Below, in pieces: positions 24,516 through 32,039 of a stretch of 64,000 nucleotides of DNA (position 1 is the stretch's first letter; every line of letters starts with the position of its first letter). The position numbers were made by a program, and so were the translations under genes. The notes below the pieces were generated by a model. It was not told the origin of the DNA and ran no database searches. It saw nothing but the letters and a program-made list of their open reading frames with translations. Source of the stretch: Enterobacter asburiae (GTDB lineage Bacteria; Pseudomonadota; Gammaproteobacteria; Enterobacterales; Enterobacteriaceae); assembly GCF_008080435.1 (NCBI RefSeq), contig NZ_VRKN01000003.1, positions 310,001 to 374,000 on the forward strand. The letters are read 5' to 3'.

Positions 24516-25034
24516 TTAGAAGCGGTAACCTACGCCCGCGATCCAGGTGCCAACGTCAACGTTGCGGATACGGCTCTGCTCATAGGAGAAGTCCAGAGCA
24601 ACGTCCTGGATTGGGTTGAACTGCAGGCCTGCGCCATAGGAGAAGCCATAGTCGCTGTTGCTTGCAGTGCGGCTTTCGCTCTGGTTTTCAGTCTGCTGGA
24701 ATTTACCGTAGCCAACACCTACAACACCGTAGATGCTTGCCCAGTCATTCAGACGGTAAGCTGGACCAGCGGTGATACCGTAGTACTGGCCTTTGTTGTA
24801 TGCGCCGTTTTCAGAACGATCTTTCTCGGTGTAGGTGAAAGAACCGATCACGCCCAGTGGGTTGTTATCCTGCTCGTAGCGATACTTCAGGTTGAAACCG
24901 TTAGCTTTGTTCATCACGCCCTGATAGTCGCTCTGAGCGTAACCACCAGTAACAGTAGAAGTAGCAGCTACAGCGGTACCTGCGGAAACAGCCAGTACAG
25001 CGGCCAGTGCTGAAAGACATGCAATTTTTTTCAT
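24516..25034 (-). CDS. ompX: Outer membrane protein X
   Basis: A 172-residue, eight-stranded beta-barrel protein of the OmpX/Ail family. The signal peptide MKKIACLSALAAVLAVSAGT ends with AVAA, and the mature protein starts ATSTVTGGYAQSD; it ends with the barrel signal WIAGVGYRF (C-terminal Phe). ATG 25034 is preferred over a GTG two codons upstream because GAGGTGG lies just before it. In E. coli the mRNA leader is targeted by the sRNAs MicA and CyaR; the leader here also has the purine-rich ribosome site such sRNAs cover. Surface loops differ from E. coli, as is normal for this protein. Confidence 0.95.
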   Translation of the reverse strand: MKKIACLSALAAVLAVSAGTAVAATSTVTGGYAQSDYQGVMNKANGFNLKYRYEQDNNPLGVIGSFTYTEKDRSENGAYNKGQYYGITAGPAYRLNDWASIYGVVGVGYGKFQQTENQSESRTASNSDYGFSYGAGLQFNPIQDVALDFSYEQSRIRNVDVGTWIAGVGYRF

Positions 25035-25388
25035 AACCACCTCAAATGTGCTTCAAGTAAGTCCGTAAGTTTTAAATATATCAAAAAAATTTGCGAAACT
25101 CTTTGTGATTCGTGATGTCTAATGAAACCTTTCCTGTAACAGAACGTTTCCAGCCTCAGCTATCTCTTTCAAATCACATGCAATTTTCACTACTAAATGC
25201 GCATAGTGCGCGTACGCGCCGTTACATTCATCCAGATTATTCCTAATCTATCAGGCGATAAATCCACCAGCGCTTAACCATTTTACGGATTTGACGTGGT
25301 TTTTTTTCAACAGCGCCTCAACCGTTACCGCTTATTTCCTTTACACTGCAACCTTTACCTCATTTGACATAAGCTGACAGGAGAAAGG
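25035..25388. other. Divergent ompX/rhtA promoter region
   Basis: A 354-base A+T-rich gap. On the minus strand, GATATATTTAAAAC about 45-60 bases before ompX may be a -10 region. I see no gene, repeat or clear operator. Confidence 0.5.
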
Positions 25389-26276
25389 ATGCCTGGGTTA
25401 TCCCGCACGTCGTCGGTTTGGCTGCCGGTAGCAGTCATACTCATTGCCATGTTGTCCATTCAAAGCGGTGCTTCGCTGGCAAAATCACTTTTTCCGCTGG
25501 TCGGTGCGCCTGGGGTGACAGCCCTGCGTATCGTGCTGGGCACGGCGATACTGGTGGTCATTTTTAAACCCTGGCGTCTGCGCTTTAAAAAGGAGCAGCG
25601 TTTACCCCTGCTGTTTTATGGACTCTCCCTGGGGGCGATGAACTATCTGTTCTACCTCTCTATCCAGACGATACCGCTGGGGATCGCCGTCGCGCTGGAG
25701 TTTACCGGCCCGCTGGCGGTGGCGCTTTTCTCCTCACGACGTGCGGTCGATTTTATCTGGGTCGTGTTAGCCGTGCTGGGGTTATGGTTCCTGCTTCCCC
25801 TGGGCCAGAGTGTCACTGAGATTGATCTGACGGGCGCAGCCCTGGCGCTGGGTGCAGGCGCCTGCTGGGCTGTCTATATACTCACGGGCCAGCGTGCAGG
25901 AGAAGAGCACGGTCCGGCGACCGTCGCGTTGGGGTCACTGATCGCTGCCATCGTCTTTGTGCCCATTGGCATGGCGCAGGCTACCGAATCTATCTGGCAA
26001 TGGTCCGTCATGCCCATCGGGCTGGCGGTCGCGATTCTCTCTACCGCACTCCCCTATTCTCTGGAGATGATTGCCCTTACGCGTCTGCCGACACGCATAT
26101 TTGGCACCCTGATGAGCATGGAGCCTGCGCTAGCCGCCATTTCCGGGATGGTGTTTCTCGGCGAAACCCTGACATTGACCCAGACGCTGGCGCTCTGCTC
26201 GATTATCGCGGCATCAATGGGCTCGACGCTCACCATGCGCCCTGAACCTAAAGTTGAGAAAGTGGATATCAGCTAA
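25389..26276 (+). CDS. rhtA: Threonine/homoserine exporter, EamA/DMT family
   Basis: A 295-residue inner-membrane protein with ten predicted transmembrane segments made of two EamA repeats, matching E. coli RhtA (YbiF). Typical stretches are SLFPLVGAPGVTALRIVLG, YLSIQTIPLGIAVALEFTGP in the first repeat and ALPYSLEMIALTRLP with MSMEPALAAISGM in the second. It exports threonine, homoserine and other amino acids. GGAGAAAGG precedes the ATG. It lies between ompX and dps as in E. coli. The gene after it is separated by 299 bases holding a hairpin and regulatory sites. Confidence 0.94.
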   Translation: MPGLSRTSSVWLPVAVILIAMLSIQSGASLAKSLFPLVGAPGVTALRIVLGTAILVVIFKPWRLRFKKEQRLPLLFYGLSLGAMNYLFYLSIQTIPLGIAVALEFTGPLAVALFSSRRAVDFIWVVLAVLGLWFLLPLGQSVTEIDLTGAALALGAGACWAVYILTGQRAGEEHGPATVALGSLIAAIVFVPIGMAQATESIWQWSVMPIGLAVAILSTALPYSLEMIALTRLPTRIFGTLMSMEPALAAISGMVFLGETLTLTQTLALCSIIAASMGSTLTMRPEPKVEKVDIS

Positions 26277-26284
26277 GGCCATAT

Positions 26285-26314
26285 ATTCTGCATGGCTTCC
26301 GCGCCATGCAGAAT
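26285..26314. other. Strong 12-bp hairpin after rhtA
   Basis: ATTCTGCATGGC (26285-26296) pairs perfectly with GCCATGCAGAAT (26303-26314) around TTCCGC. No T run follows, so it is not a typical terminator; it may stabilise the rhtA mRNA 3' end. Confidence 0.6.
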
Positions 26315-26408
26315 AAGGGCCAGAAAGACAGACGTTATAATTTTTTACACACTTTGCTCTATTTTCGAAATATCCCTCTGGGTTTACGTCCTCATCCAGT
26401 AATTAAGA

Positions 26409-26422
26409 TTGATCTGTATCAA
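26409..26422. promoter_or_regulatory. Perfect FNR-type box upstream of dps
   Basis: TTGAT-CTGT-ATCAA matches the FNR consensus TTGATNNNNATCAA at every specified base. It lies about 110 bp upstream of the predicted dps -10. Confidence 0.6.
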
Positions 26423-26522
26423 TTTAAAAATTACCCATTAATTTCAATAAATTAAATTCTCAATCAACTTCTCGCTATTAAACCGATAGGCACAGCCAAA
26501 CCGCAGACAAAAAATCCGGTGC

Positions 26523-26528
26523 TATACT
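26523..26528 (+). promoter_or_regulatory. Predicted sigma-S/sigma-70 -10 of dps
   Basis: CTATACTT (26522-26529) is the RpoS-favoured extended -10 also found at E. coli dps. It lies about 48 bases before the start codon. Confidence 0.7.
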
Positions 26529-26554
26529 TAGTCCCGTAATTACCTGGGACATAA

Positions 26555-27079
<525 letters not shown>

Positions 27080-27150
27080 TTCATATAATTGCTCTATTAA
27101 ACCCTCGCCATGACGCGATGCCGTTCACATAAGCGGAGCGGCACTGTGTT

Positions 27151-27214
27151 TCACTGAATAAAGGGTTTTTGATATCTTAACCGCCCGCGGCCTTCATGGT
27201 CGGGGGCGTTTTAT
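27151..27214 (+). repeat. Terminator-containing repeat, copy A (after dps)
   Basis: This ~64-base stretch contains GGTTTTTGATATCTTAA, then a hairpin CGCCC...GGGCG with inner GGCC/GGTC pairing and TTTTA (27182-27212). It aligns with 29140-29202 over its whole length with about a dozen differences. The hairpin is a good terminator for dps. The two copies bracket two accessory genes. Confidence 0.7.
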
Positions 27215-27359
27215 TATGAACAACGCTTCCAGATTTCCACGCAGATGTTCCAGCTTTTTCGAGATGGTTCCTGGTGACGCTCTATTTCCAGCACTAGCAT
27301 GTCCGTCGCTATAAGCCAGGACGCGATCTTGAGCAAGGTGTTAACGTCGGGTCGAGGAT

Positions 27360-27392
27360 AAAAAAACGGCAGAGCGCATAATCGCTCTGCCG
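27360..27392 (-). terminator. Terminator on the minus strand
   Basis: A perfect 10-bp stem, CGGCAGAGCG (27367-27376) with CGCTCTGCCG (27383-27392), with a run of seven A's before it (T's on the minus strand). It is a second terminator downstream of the gene at 27531-28262. Confidence 0.8.
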
Positions 27393-27467
27393 CCAAACGC
27401 TAATGCTTAATTTTTCGGCGAAAAAAGAGAGCAAGACATATGATATAAATCATATTTTCAATGAATG

Positions 27468-27527
27468 TTAAAAAAGCAGCCTCGCTGTTGGCCCTTCACT
27501 CGCCCGAACAGACGAGGAAGCTTGCTG
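27468..27527 (-). terminator. Long-stem terminator just after the two-TM protein gene
   Basis: On the minus strand, GCAGC...CCTCG-T-CTGTT pairs with AACAG-CGAGG-CTGC across a 17-base loop and ends in TTTTTT (27469-27474). It starts a few bases after the stop codon. Confidence 0.65.
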
Positions 27528-27530
27528 CCC

Positions 27531-28262
27531 TTACTGTTCAACGATCGAAATAACATTCCCGGTTCGCAGATCTACCCGCGCAGAGACAGTCTCTTTGACT
27601 ACGCCACCAAAGGCGTTGGTGCCACGGAATGTGGTATCTATCGTGGCATGCGGATCGTCGGTCAGAACCAGATGATACCGTGTGGAGAGGTGTTTGTAGG
27701 AGGAATCATCATGCATGTCGGCTTTGATCATGGCCTCTAACGGACGATAAGCCCCGTTCCAACCGCTAAAATTATCCTGAAATGTATCGAAGTTGATGCG
27801 TTTTGCCAGCATCTCAGGACTGGAACGGTATTCAGTGAAACACCAGTTCGCTATCACGCCAAACGGTGTGTCACCCTGCGTGGTGTAGCTGTTCTGGCTC
27901 ACGCAGGCATAAAACCCCTCTTCTGACGCGACGGGCACCTGACGATATGCCATATAAGCAGCCACAATCTTGTGTCGCGTATCCTTACGCTCCCTACGAT
28001 ACTCGATAAGGGTTTTATCGGCATATTTGAAAGGCGGCGGGGAGACATCCGCATTCTGCGGCTGATCCTGTTTTTTCACGACGGCCGGACTGCGGTCGGC
28101 CGGTAGCAGGATGGCACTGATTACGCAGAGGCCCAGAAAACCGCCCAGATAAACGGCACTGACTTGCTTACGACCGGGCATTTTGACCAGCGAAGGTTTA
28201 ATCAGGCCAATAATAAAGGCCACAAACAGAATAAATGCGATTAAAGAAAGAAAAGTGCTCAT
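27531..28262 (-). CDS. Two-TM membrane protein of unknown function
   Basis: I do not recognise this 243-residue protein. It begins with two hydrophobic segments (about residues 2-22 and 35-54) joined by a short basic loop, then a low-complexity Pro-rich linker (residues 60-78), then a soluble domain of about 165 residues. The soluble part has two cysteines (YACVSQNS and NWCFTEY) and ends with a beta-rich stretch TVSARVDLRTGNVISIVEQ. There is no lipobox. It is transcribed alone, leftward, with two terminators after it, and diverges from the PH/SHOCT gene. It lies inside a repeat-flanked insertion relative to E. coli. Cell-envelope location is an inference from the helices only. Confidence 0.7.
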   Translation of the reverse strand: MSTFLSLIAFILFVAFIIGLIKPSLVKMPGRKQVSAVYLGGFLGLCVISAILLPADRSPAVVKKQDQPQNADVSPPPFKYADKTLIEYRRERKDTRHKIVAAYMAYRQVPVASEEGFYACVSQNSYTTQGDTPFGVIANWCFTEYRSSPEMLAKRINFDTFQDNFSGWNGAYRPLEAMIKADMHDDSSYKHLSTRYHLVLTDDPHATIDTTFRGTNAFGGVVKETVSARVDLRTGNVISIVEQ

Positions 28263-28588
28263 CGTTATCCTTTTGACTGTATATATCCATTAAAAAACAA
28301 TGTCATATTATCAGAAAATAAGATCTAATTAGGGAGTAATTCACTCTTATGCGCCAGCACCGGAAGAGACGTGGCGGTCGTCTTCATTCTGCCGGCAGGA
28401 TTCTTTCTTCGCATCCGCTCGCTGACCTCTCCGCGTCTGAAGCAGATCATCCGGTAAATACCGTGTACACAATCGCCTTTCAAGAAGTGCAGTTATCCCG
28501 GGTATGCAATATGATAGATGATTCATTTTGCAGTGACTTCAATCCGATGCAGGCCAAATGCATCGGTCTTCTTAAAGGGAGTTTTTTG
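28263..28588. other. Gap between two divergent accessory genes
   Basis: A 326-base stretch, A+T rich near 28290-28340. An in-frame extension of the downstream gene back to 28349 exists but its translation is basic and low in order, unlike a protein domain, so I treat it as noncoding leader. No repeat or operator is clear. Confidence 0.4.
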
Positions 28589-29089
28589 ATGAAAGAAAAT
28601 AAGCACGTCAGCAAATTCGAAGCAAACCATCTCAATCCTGGTGAAGCCGTTCTGCAGTGGGGAGAAGGCTATATCGGCAAAGTGATGGGACAGGGTAAGG
28701 ACAAACAGCACAACGGTGCACTGATCGTTACGGGCCAGCGAGTGGCATTCTACCGTAAAGGTTTTCTCGGCGAGGTGATTGAGACTATCCCGTTAAAATC
28801 CATTACGTCGATTGAACGCAAGTCCACGCTGGGTCACCGGGTCATTCGGATCCATACTTCCCACGACGATCTGGAATTTAAGATGTTCAGCAAGGATGCA
28901 GAACTCGCCCTGATTGAGGCGATTGAAGCTGGCCGCGGAGTGAAGACGGAAACACCAATAGCCGAACCGGCTATGACCCATCAGGATCCCTATGAGCAGC
29001 TCAAAAAGCTTTCCGAACTCAAAGAGAGCGGGATCATTTCGGAAGAAGAATTCCAGGCCAAAAAAAGCAAATTAATGGAGCTGATTTAA
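28589..29089 (+). CDS. PH-like and SHOCT domain protein
   Basis: A 166-residue soluble protein. The first 110 residues look like a bacterial PH-like (YokE-type) domain: GEAVLQWGEGYIGKV, then GALIVTGQRVAFYRKGFLGE and SITSIERKSTLGHRVIRIHT, strands ending in a helix (KDAELALIEAIEAG). A linker leads to a C-terminal SHOCT motif, DPYEQLKKLSELKESGIISE, a short helix pair typical of proteins that oligomerise or act at membranes. ATG 28589 is chosen because AAAGGGAG lies seven bases upstream; the frame stays open to 28349 without a convincing start. The function is unknown. It sits in the dps-glnH insertion. Confidence 0.75.
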   Translation: MKENKHVSKFEANHLNPGEAVLQWGEGYIGKVMGQGKDKQHNGALIVTGQRVAFYRKGFLGEVIETIPLKSITSIERKSTLGHRVIRIHTSHDDLEFKMFSKDAELALIEAIEAGRGVKTETPIAEPAMTHQDPYEQLKKLSELKESGIISEEEFQAKKSKLMELI

Positions 29090-29139
29090 CGTTCCTTCCT
29101 CCGGGTTAACAGGGGAAATTATTGGATTCCGCAGCCAAT

Positions 29140-29202
29140 TCACCGGAGAACGGTTTTTGCTATCTTAATCGCCCTCGGCCTTGCTGGTCGGGGGCGTTTG
29201 TT
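29140..29202 (+). repeat. Terminator-containing repeat, copy B (after the PH/SHOCT gene)
   Basis: It contains GGTTTTTGCTATCTTAA and the hairpin CGCCC...GGGCG with TTT. It corresponds to 27151-27214. It serves as a terminator for the PH/SHOCT gene. The rest of the 609-base gap up to glnH holds the nitrogen-control region. Confidence 0.7.
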
Positions 29203-29381
29203 GCCTCACGCCGTAATAGCGGTCCGCGGGAGCGATGTCAGCACCATTTTCTCCACGCCGTGCACCTCACAAGATATCCCTCGGACATATCAGTACTCTG
29301 GCAGTGAAGGTTTCTCTTTCCGTGCCTGTTTTGACACTTTCAGTTTCAGCTGCCTGTCACCTGTGCCATTGGTGAGGGTTT

Positions 29382-29398
29382 TGCACATCTATGGTGCA
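29382..29398. promoter_or_regulatory. Distal NtrC-type site upstream of glnH
   Basis: TGCAC-ATCTATG-GTGCA is a perfect TGCAC-N7-GTGCA palindrome, the NtrC (NRI) enhancer pattern. It lies about 250 bp upstream of the sigma-54 element. Confidence 0.65.
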
Positions 29399-29525
29399 TA
29401 GTTTTTGTCTGCACACCTGCAAAAGTGAACGAAATGTAATAATCACCTCACACAACCGTTAACGGAAGATTGTTTTTTCGTCAGAATTTACGCTAAATAT
29501 CTCCCCGTCAGTTGATCCAAACGAC

Positions 29526-29556
29526 GCGCACCAAAACAGTGCTCCGCTTTGGTGCA
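29526..29556. promoter_or_regulatory. Overlapping NtrC enhancer sites of glnHPQ
   Basis: Two NtrC-like sites share three bases: GCGCACCAAAACAGTGC (29526-29542) and TGCTCCGCTTTGGTGCA (29540-29556). They lie 75-105 bp upstream of the sigma-54 promoter, as in E. coli glnHp2. Confidence 0.75.
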
Positions 29557-29626
29557 ATAAAAGCTCATTGCCCCATTTATTGTGCAATGCATGACATCAT
29601 CCCCTTTGCAAAACAATAGCTTGTAA

Positions 29627-30442
<816 letters not shown>

Positions 30443-30467
30443 TTTCACCTGAATTCAGGTTTGTAAC

Positions 30468-30499
30468 GCCCGGTGGCGCTGCCGCTTACCGGGCCTACG
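30468..30499. repeat. REP element between glnH and glnP
   Basis: GCCCGGTGGCGCTGCCGCTT then ACCGGGCCTAC. It is preceded by the 14-bp palindrome ACCTGAATTCAGGT (30447-30460). Such intercistronic structures can protect the upstream mRNA and lower downstream expression, which fits the higher need for the binding protein. Confidence 0.8.
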
Positions 30500-30535
30500 T
30501 TTTTCGTTTTTCACCACGGTATACAGGAATACATC

Positions 30536-31195
30536 ATGCAGTTTGACTGGAGCGCCATCTGGCCTGCCATTCCTATCTTGCTTGAAGGCGCTAAAATGAC
30601 CCTGTGGATTTCGGTCCTGGGTCTGGTTGGTGGGTTGATTATCGGTCTTGTCGCCGGTTTCGCCCGCACCTACGGCGGCTGGATCGCAAACCACATCGCA
30701 CTGGTTTTCATCGAAGTGATCCGCGGCACCCCTATTGTCGTGCAGGTCATGTTCATCTACTTCGCCCTGCCTATGGCCTTTAACGACCTGCGCATTGATC
30801 CGTTCAGTGCCGCTGTCGTGACCATTATGATCAACTCAGGCGCTTACATCGCGGAAATCACCCGCGGTGCGGTGCTGTCGATTCATAAAGGTTTCAGTGA
30901 AGCCGGTCTGGCGTTAGGTCTTTCTCGTCGCGAAACGATCCGCCACGTTATTCTGCCGCTGGCGCTGCGTCGCATGCTGCCACCGCTCGGTAACCAGTGG
31001 ATTATCAGCATCAAAGATACGTCGCTGTTCATTGTTATTGGCGTGGCTGAACTGACCCGTCAGGGGCAGGAGATCATTGCTGGCAACTTCCGCGCGCTGG
31101 AAATCTGGAGTGCGGTAGCCGTTGTCTACCTGATCATTACTCTGGTTCTGAGCTTCGTTCTGCGTCGTCTTGAAAGAAGGATGAAAATCCTGTGA
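30536..31195 (+). CDS. glnP: Glutamine ABC transporter permease
   Basis: A 219-residue inner-membrane permease of the HisMQ family with five predicted helices. The ATPase-coupling EAA loop is visible as [20 protein letters not shown] near residue 125. The ATG at 30536 gives [13 protein letters not shown], identical to the known protein start; the frame is open further upstream only through the REP element. It works as a homodimer with GlnQ to import glutamine delivered by GlnH. It overlaps glnQ by four bases. Confidence 0.96.
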   Translation: MQFDWSAIWPAIPILLEGAKMTLWISVLGLVGGLIIGLVAGFARTYGGWIANHIALVFIEVIRGTPIVVQVMFIYFALPMAFNDLRIDPFSAAVVTIMINSGAYIAEITRGAVLSIHKGFSEAGLALGLSRRETIRHVILPLALRRMLPPLGNQWIISIKDTSLFIVIGVAELTRQGQEIIAGNFRALEIWSAVAVVYLIITLVLSFVLRRLERRMKIL

Positions 31196-31914
31196 TTGAA
31201 TTTAAAAACGTTTCCAAGCACTTTGGCCCAACCCAGGTGCTGCACAATATTGATCTGAACATTAAGCAGGGTGAAGTAGTGGTGATTATTGGGCCATCCG
31301 GCTCCGGTAAATCCACCCTGCTGCGCTGCATCAACAAGCTGGAAGAGATCACCAGCGGCGATCTGATCGTCGACGGTCTGAAGGTGAACGACCCGAAAGT
31401 GGATGAGCGCCTGATTCGTCAGGAAGCGGGCATGGTGTTCCAGCAGTTCTACCTCTTCCCGCACCTGACGGCGCTGGAAAACGTGATGTTTGGCCCACTG
31501 CGCGTGCGCGGTGCCAACAAGGCGGCAGCGGAAGTGCTGGCGAAAGATCTGCTGGCGAAAGTGGGCCTCGCCGAGCGTTCGCATCATTACCCATCCGAGC
31601 TGTCCGGTGGTCAACAGCAACGAGTGGCGATTGCCCGCGCGCTGGCGGTCAAACCGAAAATGATGCTGTTTGATGAGCCTACGTCCGCACTCGACCCGGA
31701 GCTGCGCCACGAGGTGCTAAAAGTCATGCAGGATCTGGCAGAAGAAGGGATGACGATGGTTATCGTGACCCACGAAATTGGCTTTGCTGAGAAAGTGGCG
31801 TCCCGCCTGATCTTTATTGATAAAGGCCGTATCGCGGAGGACGGTAACCCGCAGGAGTTGATTGCGAACCCGCCGAGCCAGCGTTTGCAGGAGTTCCTGC
31901 AGCACGTCTCCTGA
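31192..31914 (+). CDS. glnQ: Glutamine ABC transporter ATPase
   Basis: A 240-residue ABC ATPase of the polar amino acid transporter family. Walker A is GPSGSGKST near residue 34, the signature [15 protein letters not shown] near 135, Walker [13 protein letters not shown] near 155 and the switch His in IVTHE. The start is GTG, overlapping the glnP stop (GTGA), so translation is coupled. It energises glutamine import by GlnP. A strong terminator follows 17 bases after the stop codon. Confidence 0.96.
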   Translation: MIEFKNVSKHFGPTQVLHNIDLNIKQGEVVVIIGPSGSGKSTLLRCINKLEEITSGDLIVDGLKVNDPKVDERLIRQEAGMVFQQFYLFPHLTALENVMFGPLRVRGANKAAAEVLAKDLLAKVGLAERSHHYPSELSGGQQQRVAIARALAVKPKMMLFDEPTSALDPELRHEVLKVMQDLAEEGMTMVIVTHEIGFAEKVASRLIFIDKGRIAEDGNPQELIANPPSQRLQEFLQHVS

Positions 31915-31931
31915 TCTTTCGCTTTACACGT

Positions 31932-31956
31932 AAGCCGGGCATGCCCGGCTTTTTTA
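31932..31956 (+). terminator. Terminator of glnHPQ
   Basis: AAGCCGGGC (31932-31940) pairs with GCCCGGCTT (31943-31951) across a 2-base loop, followed by T's to 31956. Confidence 0.92.
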
Positions 31957-31998
31957 CGCCAGATTGTTCCCAAAAATCCCCCTCCTCACCTCGACTTC

Positions 31999-32004
31999 TA
32001 TACT
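31999..32004 (+). promoter_or_regulatory. Predicted -10 of ybiO
   Basis: TATACT in CTATACTT, the same RpoS-type -10 core as at dps, 36 bases before the ybiO start codon. E. coli ybiO is known to be RpoS-related. Confidence 0.5.
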
Positions 32005-32039
32005 TATCATTTTGTTCGACATTTTCACCGGAGGACGCC

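Noticed and set aside
27214..27396. A 60-codon frame on the minus strand after the two-TM gene
   Set aside because: Its start codon lies next to the stem of a terminator hairpin and no ribosome site is seen. It may be a remnant, but I cannot support it as a gene.
28349..28588. An N-terminal extension of the PH/SHOCT protein
   Set aside because: The extra 80 codons are basic and disordered-looking and a good ribosome site precedes the internal ATG at 28589.
29122..29401. Short frames of 61 and 67 codons upstream of glnH
   Set aside because: They overlap the terminator repeat and regulatory DNA and give no protein-like composition.
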